Assembly (NCBI GenBank): GCA_015146655.1
Contig: VKHL01000018.1
Span: forward strand, 154,001 to 218,000
Origin: Ochromonas danica
Taxonomy: Eukaryota > Sar > Chrysophyceae > Chromulinales > Chromulinaceae
Length of the DNA: 64,000 bases
Direction of reading: 5' to 3'
Positions 1 to 10,687 of this stretch are shown piece after piece (within the stretch, counting starts at the first letter, position 1; every line of letters begins with the position of its first letter). The notes beneath the pieces were generated by a model that did not search any database, was not told the origin of the DNA, and saw only the letters and a program-made list of their open reading frames with translations. The position numbers were made by a program, and so were the translations under genes.

Positions 1-837
1 ATATGATTGATGCCTTATGCAATGACCAGCCTTTGAATAACCAGAATTCAGATCAGCCAAAATCGACTTGCCAGACTGGTGCAGATTCCAAACGGCAGGC
101 ATTTTCATATCGATCGGCTTCTCCCTCAGTGGTACTCTCATCTTCGTTGAGCTCTGTTAATATAAAAAGCAATGATCATGCCATTCCTCTTTCTGCGAGT
201 CAGAGCAGTGGGTTATCGCAACAATCTTCTGTCAGTGATGTGACCTCTTCAGCGTCTTCGGTTTCTGAGAAAGGAGCCTTTGACTTAACGATGCCGGAGA
301 GTTTCCACTTTAAGGCTAGCCAGTCGAAATCTTACTCCCGTGCTGTCCATGTGAGTAAAGTTCCTCTTGGGAGTGGAGAGAAAAAGAAAACCCTTCTTCC
401 CAAGACAAGTGGCAAGGAATCTTTATTTAACCTGAAAAATTGGCAGCTGCAACGAACTGCCGACAATCACACAGAGACCCCTATTTCTTCTCAAGCAACA
501 TCCAGTGATAGTCTTCAGGATGATCCCCTATGTGCGAACTCAATTGAGGAAAACAGTGTTTATGCACTGAATGAGACTGGTGCAAGTCCTCCCCGTCCAC
601 TCTCCTCACCTCTTCAGCATGCAGTGAGGTAAGAATAGACCTTGTTCAATCAATAACCTACTAGCCATTCTCATTTTCGAACATTTCAGGCCTATTCGTG
701 AAGAAAGCGAGACTTCTGCCCCAATAGATCTTACAAGCAGTCCTGAAACTTCGCGAACTCCTTCGGCGAATGCAGTTCCAGGAATATTTGATTTGAAAAA
801 AGACAATCCCTTCTGGAAGTACTCATGCACACCGTAG
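1..837 (+). CDS. Ser-rich protein of unknown function, 3' part only
   Basis: The gene runs off the left edge. Exon 1 ends at 628, the intron is 629-689 (GT...TTTCAG), and exon 2 is 690-837 with TAG at 835-837. The frame is open from base 3, so the ATG there need not be the true start. About 257 residues are visible. The sequence is rich in Ser, Thr, Pro and Gln and has no domain I recognise. It has short ordered-looking islands (AFDLTMPESFHF, ESLFNLKNWQLQ, GIFDLKKDNPFWKY) that may be docking motifs in a disordered chain. The splice joins phase 2 to G and keeps one reading frame to the stop. Function is unknown. Its 3' end faces the end of the Hsp70-like gene (convergent, about 115 bases apart). 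Confidence 0.7.
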
Positions 838-952
838 CAAAGCTATAGAAGGATGGCTTGGTAAAAATGATGTTAATTGTATTAATAACTGCATGGGTAA
901 TTCGACTACATGTAGAAGTGGAGGAGTTAGACTACATAAACTGCATAGACTG

Positions 953-2572
953 CTAATCTTCCAGAGGACGCTTGTGAGGATACTCACTTGCTTGAGCAAT
1001 GGGAGCCAAGGAAGATGATAAAGTGGGGTGCTGCTCTCCAGTGACATCAATGCAGCACTCCAAACCCGTCGAGCACTCAATTGCAGTGACAAGCAAAACT
1101 GCATTTGCATCCAGATCGAATGTTACATCTATGAGGACTTGGCCCTTGGGCAACTGCGGCAAGCCCTCTAGCAGAAATTCCCCAAGAAAATGATTCTCTT
1201 CTGTTCTGCCATGCTCTCCTTGAAAAATTCGCACAGCAGCAGATGATTGATTATCTGTTGTGGTGGTGAAGGTGATCGTCTTCTTCGCAGGCAATGTACT
1301 GTTTCGACGAATCACTTTAGTCATCATTCCTTCCACTGTTTCAACCCCCAAAGAAAGAGGTACAACCTCCAGAAGCAAGAGCTCACTGATCGATGCGCTC
1401 AGAGATTGGTCGCCTGTCATGACAGCCGCTTGCAGAGCAGCACCGCAAACGATCGCCTCGTCCCTATCAATCACTCGGCTAGCAGTTCTCCCTCCTAAAT
1501 GTTCACTAAGCATCTCTTGCAACTTAGGGATGCGACTTGACCCTCCTACAAGCACCAAATCGTCAATCTTCTCTTTCGTGAGCTTGGCATCATAAAGCAG
1601 ACGATCCACAAGATGCACAGCCCTCTGAAATATAGGGAGACCCAACTCCTGGAAAAGAGCACGACTGATTACCAAGTTCAAATCCTTTCCAGGCAAAAGA
1701 GAGTCCAAATCAATGTGGCTTTGATGATACTTCGACAAGGTGCGCTTCGCCTTCTCGCAGGCAACGAAAAGTCTTCTCAAGGCACGGGGACTCTGAGAGA
1801 CTTCTTCTCCGTACAGCTTTCTGAATTCATCCATGCAGTGATCCACCAGTAATTGATCGAGATGAACTCCTCCAAGATGACTGTCTCCAGCGATAGCCTT
1901 GACCTCGCAGATGCCCTCCTCGAACACAGCCACGGCCATGTCCAGCGATCCTCCGCCAAAGTCAAAGATAAGCACAGTGTGTTCCTCCTGCACACTAGCA
2001 CGCGTAGATCCATACGCGATAGCAGCTGCTTCTACAGCACTTAGAGTGCGTAAAACCGTGAGGCCTGCCTTGGCAGCAGCTCGTGAAGTGGCGTGACGCT
2101 GGGAATAGGTGAAGGTGGCGGGCACGGCGATGACTGCGCTGCTGACACTCTGCTGCAGAGCTGTCTCAGCTATTTCCTTCACCTCTGCAATAATATAGGC
2201 TGAGATATCTTCAGCAGTGAGGCATTTGGTTTCTCCACGGAAATCAACTGTGACAGCAGGGCGGCCTTGCTCATCCTCAGTCAAGACATAGGGCCATCTC
2301 TTCATGTCACTCTGCACTCGCGGGTCGTGGAAAGGCCGTCCGATAAACTGCTTCACTTCAAAGATAGTGCTGAAAGGATTTCGATAGATCTGATTCAAAG
2401 CTTCTTCACCCACATAGACTTCATCGTCAGCAAAAGAGACCATGGAAGGAAGGCTGCGGTGGCCCTGATCATCCACCAGAACTTCAACGTGGTTTCTCTT
2501 CCAGACAGCAGCACGCGAGTAGATAGATCCTAAGTCTATTCCTATGGTGATTCCTTCCTCTGTCATCATCAT
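953..2572 (-). CDS. Hsp70-family protein lacking the C-terminal lid
   Basis: A single exon encodes 539 residues from the MMMTEEG start at 2572. The open frame extends 44 codons further upstream but is not Hsp70-like there. The N-terminal actin-like ATPase fold is clear: phosphate loop 1 IGIDLGS near residue 8, VIAVPATFTYSQR, phosphate loop 2 VLIFDFGGGSLD, and the adenosine motif VLVGGSSRIPKLQ. A substrate-binding beta domain follows (PLSLGVET, then DVTFDLDANAVLLVTAIE), and the protein stops soon after. The alpha-helical lid and EEVD-type tail of a normal cytosolic or BiP Hsp70 (about 640-660 residues) are absent. Lid-less Hsp70s such as Ssz1/HSPA14 act at the ribosome, but I cannot assign this one to that group. 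No signal peptide is seen. It lies downstream of COG4 on the same strand with a 170-base gap. Confidence 0.85.
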   Translation of the reverse strand: MMMTEEGITIGIDLGSIYSRAAVWKRNHVEVLVDDQGHRSLPSMVSFADDEVYVGEEALNQIYRNPFSTIFEVKQFIGRPFHDPRVQSDMKRWPYVLTEDEQGRPAVTVDFRGETKCLTAEDISAYIIAEVKEIAETALQQSVSSAVIAVPATFTYSQRHATSRAAAKAGLTVLRTLSAVEAAAIAYGSTRASVQEEHTVLIFDFGGGSLDMAVAVFEEGICEVKAIAGDSHLGGVHLDQLLVDHCMDEFRKLYGEEVSQSPRALRRLFVACEKAKRTLSKYHQSHIDLDSLLPGKDLNLVISRALFQELGLPIFQRAVHLVDRLLYDAKLTKEKIDDLVLVGGSSRIPKLQEMLSEHLGGRTASRVIDRDEAIVCGAALQAAVMTGDQSLSASISELLLLEVVPLSLGVETVEGMMTKVIRRNSTLPAKKTITFTTTTDNQSSAAVRIFQGEHGRTEENHFLGEFLLEGLPQLPKGQVLIDVTFDLDANAVLLVTAIECSTGLECCIDVTGEQHPTLSSSLAPIAQASEYPHKRPLED

Positions 2573-2742
2573 CTGTGGATCAGAACGCAATGCAAGAAAT
2601 GGATGACTGCTGCAACAAGCCTGTGACAGTGTTGAAGTTTGCCAGATGGCCAAACAGCCAGACGGCCAACCCTTCAGAGAGCCAGATTCTAGATATAAGA
2701 CCATTTTCCAGTCAAGTTAAATTACTAACCCCGCTTTGCATC

Positions 2743-5315
2743 TCAATGCTCTACCCGAAGAGCAAAAACTGCTTCAACCTCTTGGGCTGTGAGCATTGTA
2801 TAGTTCTCATTGAGACTATCTGACAGGGATGCGCTGCTGAGAACCTGCATCACTTCCTTGAGTCTTGTAAATCTCGTCCTGACTGACGTTGACGAATACC
2901 GAGTGAAAGTCGCCATCACCGCTCGAACAATTTCTTCCATCTTCATCGCTCCAGAAAAGCTAAAGGAAGTCTGGCGAATGAATGCTTCCAGTCGTTCACA
3001 GCAACATTCAGCTGCCAAACCCACCACAAGATCCTTCACCTTCTCACTCAGCCCACAAGTGAGAATATAAAGGAGGTTCTCCAAAGGAATGATATAAACA
3101 CGAGGCAAGAGAAACAGATTGGCTTGCTGATCAAATCGTGCATCACTCTCTCGAAAGGAGATATAGAGACCAGGTCGACTGCTGTCGGTGGGTAAGGCAA
3201 AGAGATCTTTGAGGATGGACTGCAGTCCAGACACCATCTTCTCCGCACCCTGCCGCAAAGCGTTCTGAAAAGCCTGTCGTGCTTGATCTAGGCTTTCCTT
3301 ACTCGCACGCAACTTGTCCATCTCCGAGGCAACGTGGAATGGGTTGCTACCAGCAGCAGAACTTTCTCGTAATGTCTTGCCATGGCGACTACCTGAAGGT
3401 CCCGAACCACCTGAGAAGGATCCATGTCTTCCAGCCACACCTTCGCTGGTCGTTGCGGAAGAGGAGACGGTTGTAGTGGAGGAAAAGACGTCTTCCCCAG
3501 ATATCATGAGTTCTCTTCCCAGTCTCTCTGTATAACTCATAGCCAGCTCGAGATTATTGAAGATCTCCAGAAAACTACTCACCATGGCCACATCGAGTTC
3601 TTTGCGATCCACATTGGTACCACCAGTAGGGTTGGACGAGTTCATTGCCATCAAACTAAAGAGACTTCGAGGCAAGAGATTGTTGCTATTGGAGTTATTG
3701 CTGCTGCTTGTGCTCCCACTACTATCTATCAACGACTTTTTGTAACTGTTGTAATAATAGTCGGAAAGAGAGGAGGAGATCTTGTTAACACTAGTCAGTA
3801 AGGAAGCATTGAGGGAATGCAAAAGTTCTCCAGAAATCATTGACTGTGCACCATTCATTACTGCCATGCATGCATGAATATTGTTTGTGGCAATGCCACG
3901 CAAGGAACACTTCTGCAAGACAAAGTAAAGCGTATCCAATCCGGAGGAGGAATAGCTCATCATAGCAGCACGCATGAGATAGTTCTCTCCAGCAAGGTAA
4001 TACTTCGAGATCACTTCATCGACCATTTTGTCCAAATCCAACGGATAAGTGAAAACTGTAACAGGTCCACAAGGACGAGTTCTTGCTTCTGCTCCATGAC
4101 AGACATGTTTAAGATATTTGCTATAGCGTTGGCAGTATTGCAAGAGCAAGGCAACTTCGTCCATAATACTATGAACCTCAGCGGCACTTGGTGCTTGAGG
4201 GGACGAGAAAGCATTGACAAACTCATTCAGATTGCGATATTTGATGTATTTCTTGAGAATACTGCGCGCCTCTTCCTCCACCTTGGCATGCAATCCACGC
4301 AAGAAATAAACATCACCAGCAGATTCTTCCAATCCTTGCAGAACAATAGGAAGATAGGTTTGAATAATGAGAAAAGCGGTGTTGAATATGTGTAACAGCG
4401 CTTGAAGGTAGGCTGTGGTAACATCGGTGGCTTCCATGGTCGCGAGGATCTGCTCACTCGACAGACTGATGAAGATCTTCTCTCGGAAGAAAGCCAACAG
4501 ATTGTCTCGTGCTTCATCTTGTAATTGGAGGAATTGCAACAGTGGGCAGTAGAGCATGACTTGGTCGATCTGCGAGGCCTCGATAGCAGCTTGGAAGGCC
4601 TTCTGCACGGAAACTTTGATCTCCTTCTCCTTCAACAGAATGACGGCATAGTCCTCAGAGGAATCTAGAGCTCTCTTATCAATATGATGGACTTGCTTCA
4701 AGTACTTAACAGCTGTAGGAAGGTCGTTGTTCTCGAAGGAGGAGATGATCTTGGCACGGCAGTCGCGAAGGTTGAGGATGTCTTCTGTGCAAGCCAAGGC
4801 CTTCTGTGCTCGCATTTGCTTGAGATCCAATTGTCTAGACAGGCAATGATAAGGTCATCATGGTTAGTTAGATTGTGTGGATGACAGTGCGAGTGTATGT
4901 GTAGGTGAAGAAGGAAGGGGAAGGGACAAGAGAGAAGTGTGTGGCTTATAGGGGAAGAGAAGAAGGGGAAGGGACAAGAGAGAAGTGTGTGGGTGTACTG
5001 AGAGACAATTCGCTGACGGGCTCACCTCACTAGAGAGCTCAAGCGGTCAGAGAGAGTGCGACAGTCATCCACTTGACCTGAGAGCTTCTTGGCATTTTGA
5101 TGAAGACTTTCAATCATCGGCACAGCATTTTCAACTTTCTTTAATTCACTTTGAACGGAGGAAAGCTCAAAAGAAGCCGTGGAGAGACCATTGGAAGATC
5201 CTCGTTTTAAAGTAGCAAAATGCTGTTCTAGCTCAAGATCAAGCTTTTCTTCTTCTTGTAAGAGTCTTTTTAACTCTTCCTCCACGTCTTTACGTTGTAA
5301 CGAGAGGATATCCAT
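2743..5315 (-). CDS. COG4: Conserved oligomeric Golgi complex subunit 4
   Basis: Exons are 5026-5315 and 2743-4834; the intron is 4835-5025 (191 bases). The splice joins AG to A and reads RQLDLKQMRAQKAL, which matches the conserved COG4 segment RQLDLAKNR that leads into the DILxL helix. The protein is about 793 residues; the human protein is 785. COG4 is a lobe A subunit of the COG tethering complex, which holds vesicles for retrograde traffic within the Golgi and keeps glycosyltransferases in place. The N-terminal 90 residues are a coiled coil (DVEEELKRLLQEEEKLDLELEQ), as expected for complex assembly. A Ser/Asn-rich stretch and a Gly/Ser-rich stretch (around 3,350-3,740) are lineage-specific loops. 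The start codon is 95 bases from the divergent gene at 5411, so the two must share a very compact promoter. Confidence 0.93.
4914..4992. repeat. 31-bp exact direct repeat inside the COG4 intron
   Basis: Two identical 31-base copies lie at 4914-4944 and 4962-4992, ending in AGAGAAGTGTGTGG. They are 48 bases apart start to start. The duplication explains why this intron (191 bases) is about twice the usual length in the window. Confidence 0.9.
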
Positions 5316-5410
5316 CAGACCTTTTCCTTTTCCTTTTGACAACGAAACTGGAACAAGTCGTGGAATCCACGATGACCCAAGGAATATTCCATGGAATGAA
5401 ATCTGAAACA

Positions 5411-6739
5411 ATGAAAAAGGATAACCGGAAGATGGTGAGATTGTGGTTTATATTGGCATGCTGTCTACTTTCTGGTATTTTCTCTGCTCGACCTCCTATC
5501 ATCTGTCGAGATCCAGATGTAGGAGGAACGACTCAGAACAGTGACCGCAAGTTTCTCATCTTTGGAACAGACGACAACAGCCTGGCAGGGATGGGGAACC
5601 AACTTATCTTCTTCCCCGCTGCATTTTACTTTGCTGCACTAACAGGAAGAGATCTACTTATCTCTGATCATTCTGTCCTGGGAGAGATTTGTCGCATCCT
5701 TTATTGTGGCTTCCCCTTCGTGGAAAAACTCGCCACCGCTTTTCCCAAGATCCTCACCCCGGAGGCTGTGACAAACGCTCAAGTTCTAAAATTTCAGAAT
5801 TTTATAGAATACATGGAAGGCAGGAGGGAGATTGAATCCAAAGTAGTTCGTGCGACGGGTTACTTGTCGAAGAGCGACTGGTGGGTGTGGCTCAATGAGA
5901 CCGTTCCCTGTGTGTCAAGGATCACTGGCTGTGACCCTGGGGATGTTATGTGCGCCGAAAGACATGCTTATCAGCGCCTTATACGTGGTCCTTTCCGTGC
6001 TTCATTTAGTGAAAAGGAAGAGGAACGAATTCGAGGTGTTCCTGATTATTTCAAGCATGCACTACTGACCTTGCCACACTCCTACTCACCTCGCCTTGAT
6101 ATAGCCGTCCATCTCCGCGCTCAGTTCTATCACTTTGAGCAGCAGACCAAGGTAGACGACCCTGCTTACCGCAAAGAAGTTGATGATTGGCTGGCTTCTA
6201 ACGAAAGACAGGAAGTCTTTACGGCGCTGCAGAACCATGTCATCACCCATGCTACCAACCTTCTAAAGCAGAAGGCGCTGCGCAATGATAGCGACCCTAT
6301 CTATATTTATCTTGCAGCTGATAATGAGGATGTGAAAGATGCTTTTATTGCCTCCTTGATTAACCGCACGGACTATCCCTCCTCCACTGAAATCATGCGA
6401 TTGAAAAGTCAGTCCATCTATCATGTGAAAAATCTTCCTCATTTTAAGAAGATGACCAACGGTGAAGGTATGCTAGACTTGATCTTCGATTGGTATGCTC
6501 TTAGTTTAGCAAATGAGATTTATGCTTGGCGTAAGGGTGGCACTTCCATGGTCTCCACCTTTGTGCACTCTGCCCAGAAGCTCTCGGGAACGACCGAGAG
6601 AACAGATATGTATCATCGAAAAGGTACTGGATCGGCTGGTTTTCAGCTTATGCGAGACAAAAAAGGTCGCTTGCACTTTGATTTCTTCTGGGGGTATCCA
6701 TTCCTGGAGGACTACGCCACTCCTCCTAAGCAACACTAG
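5411..6739 (+). CDS. Secreted or Golgi glycosyltransferase-like protein
   Basis: A single exon encodes 442 residues from the ATG at 5411 (MKKDNRKMVRLWFILACC); ATGs at 5372, 5396 and 5432 are also possible. A basic N-region and hydrophobic core (about residues 9-24) form a signal peptide or membrane anchor. The body contains GMGNQLIFFP near residue 60, VHLRAQFYHF, IYIYLAADNEDVKDAF, and a C-terminal DWYALSLANEIYAWRKGG followed by TFVHSAQKLSG. This order (G-NQL near the start, an H-R motif, an L-A-D-N strand, and an acidic helix with a late S-x-F-x-H-S) resembles the GT-B fucosyltransferase-like families. I judge this from motifs only. Cysteines near the start (IICRDPD, GEICRILYCGF) suit a luminal disulfide-bonded protein. 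The exact donor and acceptor are unknown. Confidence 0.55.
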   Translation: MKKDNRKMVRLWFILACCLLSGIFSARPPIICRDPDVGGTTQNSDRKFLIFGTDDNSLAGMGNQLIFFPAAFYFAALTGRDLLISDHSVLGEICRILYCGFPFVEKLATAFPKILTPEAVTNAQVLKFQNFIEYMEGRREIESKVVRATGYLSKSDWWVWLNETVPCVSRITGCDPGDVMCAERHAYQRLIRGPFRASFSEKEEERIRGVPDYFKHALLTLPHSYSPRLDIAVHLRAQFYHFEQQTKVDDPAYRKEVDDWLASNERQEVFTALQNHVITHATNLLKQKALRNDSDPIYIYLAADNEDVKDAFIASLINRTDYPSSTEIMRLKSQSIYHVKNLPHFKKMTNGEGMLDLIFDWYALSLANEIYAWRKGGTSMVSTFVHSAQKLSGTTERTDMYHRKGTGSAGFQLMRDKKGRLHFDFFWGYPFLEDYATPPKQH

Positions 6740-6823
6740 ATATCTCTCGACAGCCAACAACCAACATCCTGCACATATTTATTATGGAGTCATTTCACAT
6801 TGAGACTACCAAACAAGTCATCC

Positions 6824-7947
6824 TTAAGGATAGGACCAAGGAACATCCTCTCGCACCACAATACAAGCCGTAATTCTGTCCAGCAGAGGAAATTCCTCGC
6901 GGATATAAGACATGCCTCGGTTCATGATTTTGCCTTGGGATGGCTTCTCTCCATAGCCTGTTGTAGAAGCATTATTATTGTATAATGTGGAATCTTTGTG
7001 TGAAGGATTTGGTTACCTGTGTAAAATTGTTTCATAGTCTTGAAAGATCTCTCCCCAATTAACTGCCCAAAGGGTACTTCCCACGGAGAGCCTCCACCAA
7101 GATAGGCGCTGTCCTCGAAAGCCAAGATGAGCTGGGTACCTCGTGAATCCTTGCCTGCCCCAGCATAGCCAAGGTAGCCTTTCCTATAACGTTTGATGCC
7201 ATTGATCTGTCGCCCTGGAGGACCGAGTGGCAGCCAGGGAGGATCATCCACTAAATTGCCCATCTTGTGGTACCGTCGTTGCACTTCTGGATCTCCGGCT
7301 AGACCAAACTGCACTAGGAATCCTTTCAATGCTCGGAATAACGGCACTTCTGTCTCGAAGAAACGATCTCTAACCATGTAAAGGAATCGCTCCGCCCCGT
7401 GTGGGGCCCATGCAGGATGGACCTCAATATCCAGCAGTCCCTGCGTGGTGTTACAGCAAACAAGGGTGACATTTCCTGCGGGAGGAGGTACGATATGTCT
7501 TCGTGCAGGATCTGACGGTATTTCAGTCAAGCAGCCTTCCCAGCCCACAGGCAGAGAAACTTCTGGTTGCCTTGGAGGTGCAACCATTTGGGAGGTGTCT
7601 ATTGCCTCTTGGGAGGAGAGTGTGGCCACAGAACGACGCAAGCGGAAAATCTCCTGAAAAGGACGATGTGAGTCGAGCATAGAGTCTGACATGATGTGAA
7701 AGTCAGGGGAAATGAGGTTGGTGTGGGTGGCCATGAAGGCGGCCATAAAGAGACACAAGATGATGAGGACGATGATGAAGGGACTGGCCTGCAGAGAGAG
7801 CCAGTAGGTCATCACCATAGAGGAGAGCTGCTTGCGTGACTCACCATGGCCCTTGTCTGCCTCCTCCTCCTCCTCCAAACCACTGTTGGGCAGATCCAGC
7901 AGCAGGTCAGCATAGTCAGGAGCAATCACTTTCCTCTTCACCCCCAT
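6824..7947 (-). CDS. Membrane-anchored cyclophilin-type peptidyl-prolyl isomerase
   Basis: Exons are 7017-7947 and 6824-6957; the intron is 6958-7016. The 354-residue protein starts at MGVKRKV. The apparent earlier start is a GTG. One membrane span (SPFIIVLIILCLFMAAFMA, about residues 55-73) follows an acidic cytosolic tail, giving a type II topology with the isomerase domain in the lumen. In the domain, LFRALKGFLVQFG aligns with the cyclophilin active-site strand, keeping Arg, Phe and Gln but with Leu for Met. GTQLILAF and PFGQLIGE are also present. The usual Trp and His of CypA are replaced, so activity may be altered. Exon 2 supplies the end of the fold (GYGEKPSQGKI, then FPLLDRI), which is what fixed the intron. 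Golgi or ER location is inferred. Confidence 0.85.
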
Positions 7948-8099
7948 CCTCTCCAAGCTCAGTGTCACAGTCACAGATACTTCCTAACCCTAGCTCGATC
8001 GTTTGACCAACTGTGGACCAAGAACGCGTTTCTTTGAGAAGAACGGGCTTTTTTGTCCCCCACCAATGCATGGAATGAGAGTAAGAAGGAGACAGACAG

Positions 8100-9310
8100 A
8101 TGGCTGAAGAAAGCAGTCCCTCGCTCACTTTACCCCCTCATATTTGGCAGCTTCTGCTCCCTAAAGAGCACTGCCTTGTCTTTTTGAACAATGGTATCCG
8201 ATGGGATGGTCGCGGTCTGCTGGAGCGTCGCCCTCTCACAGTGCGACCAGACGTGCTGTCCTCCACTCAACAGCGACCACTCAAGGACCCACACATCATT
8301 GGTTCTGCTCAAGTACAGTTAGGTGGAAGTATCGTCCTTGTAGCAGTACGCGTGCTGGTGGCGAAGTTCGCCTCCTCGGAGATCTCCACTCTGGATGTCC
8401 ATCGCTCACTCAAGGCCAGCCGAAGCAGCCTTGGAGACCTCGTCTGTAACATCTCTATTGACCATATGACTTCGACCAAGTCCGAGAATAAGGAGCCTTC
8501 TGTGACAGCTGTGGACCTGCAGCACCTGCTGGAGAGCCTCTTCAACCGGTTAGATAGACCTCCCCCCCCTCCTCCTCCTTCTCCTGCTACTCCTCATATT
8601 TGGTGTCGAATCTCTGTCATATGGGTCTTCATAGCGGAGGCGTGCTGGACACGAATGAGCTGGTCATTGTGGAGGGCCTCTACTCCTATCGCCTGTCTCT
8701 GGATGTCACTGTGTTGAGTGCCGAAGGGAACCTTCGCGATGCTGCCCTACTCGCCGCTGTGAGTTGATCATCTACTATGTCTATGCTTCTTCATTGCATC
8801 TTATTCGTTTGTTGGTTCAGATTGTGGCATTGTCTTCTGCTCGTCTCCCAGAGGCAGTAGTGCAGGAAGACACTGTCTTCATCAATCCTGGTCTGTCTTC
8901 TCTCTCTTCTTTCATTGCCTTGCCTCTGTCTTGTCTGACACCGCTTGCCTTGTTTGTTGTTCTTGTAGGAGGGAAGACAAGGCGTCTCACTGTTCGCCCT
9001 TGTGTCCCCCTCACTCTGGGCAGTATCGAGGGAAAGCTCTTGCTGGACCCCACAGCCCGGGAAGAAGCACTCCTAACGAGTCAATGCACAGTCGTAGTCG
9101 ACCCTCAAGGAAGCATCATTTATCATCTCTCACTGGTGGGCCAACCTATTCAAATAGTAGTCATTTGATGTATTGCTGGCTAATGTTGCTCTGTGTTTGT
9201 CTGACCAGGATGGCTTGGAGGTCCCCATAGCAGAAGTCCTCCCCTTGGCCTGTCAGCAGCTGTTGCCTCAATATGCAGACTTCTTACAAGTGCTATCCTC
9301 TCTTTTGTAG
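8100..9310 (+). CDS. EXOSC8: Exosome RNase PH-like subunit (RRP43/EXOSC8 type)
   Basis: Five exons: 8100-8548, 8635-8758, 8821-8890, 8969-9135 and 9209-9310. They give 303 residues (human EXOSC8 is 276). The N-terminal signature DGRGLLERRPLTVRPD and GSAQVQLGGSIVLVAV are typical of RNase PH-fold exosome ring subunits. The second half reads SARLPEAVVQEDTVFINPGGKTRRL and LLLDPTAREEALLTSQCTVVVDPQG, matching the EXOSC8/RRP43 pattern LLVDPTGEEE followed by a VVMDEEG-type strand. The six-subunit ring forms the channel of the nuclear and cytoplasmic exosome for 3'-5' RNA decay; eukaryotic ring subunits are catalytically inactive. All five exons join in frame. Intron 1 holds a long C/T-rich run coding for a spurious proline tract if unspliced. 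EXOSC8 is preferred over EXOSC7/9 on the C-terminal motif, with moderate certainty. Confidence 0.85.
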
Positions 9311-9633
9311 ATATTTGATAAATAGTCATGTCATGTTAAGCTTCTTATCTTCAACCAACATTGTGGGTTGATTAGCCAGCCATTCACCTTGTGTAGCGAC
9401 TTCTACATTCTAGAGATCAAGTTACCGTGTTGCTTTACTGTACAGTACCTTGCCTGGAAGTTGTTAAGCTACTGTTGTGAGAGGTTTAGCTATTATTGCT
9501 TTGCGGTGGACGACTCACAAGATTCCCACGCAACAGTACTATCCGGCTGGTTGTCTTCTTGTTGCTCAATGCCTGCTGCTGCCTGGGCTTGAGGTGCCTG
9601 CCAAGACAATTAAATCAATAGTGATCGAGCATC
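9311..9633. other. Intergenic gap between EXOSC8 and MPDU1 genes
   Basis: This 323-base gap holds no gene I can support. A short open frame at 9,368-9,592 has no protein-like pattern. The stretch is probably the 3' UTR of the exosome gene and the promoter of MPDU1. Confidence 0.6.
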
Positions 9634-10392
9634 ATGCCTGTACAAATCCTCAAGAAAGACTTACCTGCACTCTGTGCCTTTGACCAGGTCTTCAATTTCT
9701 CTCTCTATCAACGCTGTGGTGCCTATTGGCTCTCTCAAGTGCTCAGCGCAGGCATTCTCGTGGGCTCTCTGGCAGTCAAACTGCCTCAGATATTCAACAT
9801 CATCTGGTCGAAGAACGTGCTAGGCATCTCTCCGGAATCCTTCTATAGCGAAGTCTCTCTGGCATGCAATACTGTGCTCTACAACTACCGCAAGGGCTAC
9901 CCCTTCCTGTCCTATGGGGAGGCCGCGGCAGTCTTGATTCAGAATATCATCCTGGTCCTTCTGCTATGGAAGTTCATGAAGCCTTCACCTTCTCTCTCTA
10001 CTAAGGTCTGGGTAGTGCTACTCCTCCTCTTCACTGTTGGGGTCTGCTTCGGCCTACCGGAACACTACCTCTACCTCATCCCCCTCGCTAACTTCCCTCT
10101 TATGATCTACTCGCGCACGGTACAGATTATTAGCAACTATCGCAATAGCACGACAGGGCAGTTGTCTAGCATCACCACATTCTTAACCTTTGCTGGAAAC
10201 CTCATTCGTATCTTCACTACCATCCAGCAGGTGGGATGGGACATGAGCTTGATCAGCAGTTTCTGTGTGGGAGGAGGTCTATCTGGCATCCTCTTCTTTC
10301 AGATAGTCTACTATAACTTCCTTCGATCTCCTAAAGTTAACAAGCAGGTGGAAGAGCAAGTTAAGGATGGCAAGAACAAGAAAAGTGATTAG
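9634..10392 (+). CDS. MPDU1: Mannose-P-dolichol utilization defect 1 protein (PQ-loop)
   Basis: A single exon encodes 252 residues (human MPDU1 is 247). The first PQ motif is in KLPQIFNIIWSKNVLGIS (PQ at residues 51-52), and several hydrophobic spans follow (AAAVLIQNIILVLLLW, VWVVLLLLFTVGVCFGL, and others), giving the seven-span PQ-loop layout. The second repeat has GQLSSITTFLTFAGNLIRIFTT, where typical members read GQLS-x4-F-x3-G-x2-RIFT; this stretch is diagnostic of MPDU1/Lec35. The protein sits in the ER membrane and is needed for use of dolichol-phosphate mannose and glucose in N-glycan, O-mannose and GPI assembly. The C-terminal tail is lysine-rich (KDGKNKKSD). It fits the other secretory-pathway genes here but is not in an operon. 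Confidence 0.95.
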   Translation: MPVQILKKDLPALCAFDQVFNFSLYQRCGAYWLSQVLSAGILVGSLAVKLPQIFNIIWSKNVLGISPESFYSEVSLACNTVLYNYRKGYPFLSYGEAAAVLIQNIILVLLLWKFMKPSPSLSTKVWVVLLLLFTVGVCFGLPEHYLYLIPLANFPLMIYSRTVQIISNYRNSTTGQLSSITTFLTFAGNLIRIFTTIQQVGWDMSLISSFCVGGGLSGILFFQIVYYNFLRSPKVNKQVEEQVKDGKNKKSD

Positions 10393-10687
10393 GTGTATAC
10401 CCTGCTCCGCTGGTTGGGATTTCCTCTTCTACTTCATTATTAGGACTGTTTCCACAATAGTACATTGTGTACATTTTGTGTATGATAAAGTTAACTATCC
10501 TGCAAGACTGACTGACGGCTTTCCCCACAAGTGGGTTTGGTTCGGGTTTAGTTCAGGCTTGGACTTGGACTTGGGCTTGGGCCGGTCCCACACATCCACC
10601 TCACCCTTCTTGCCGCGAATCAAGCAGTCCCAAATCAGATCAAGTTGACTTCTACCAGCCTTCCTTCTCACCACTGCCTCCTCCGTC

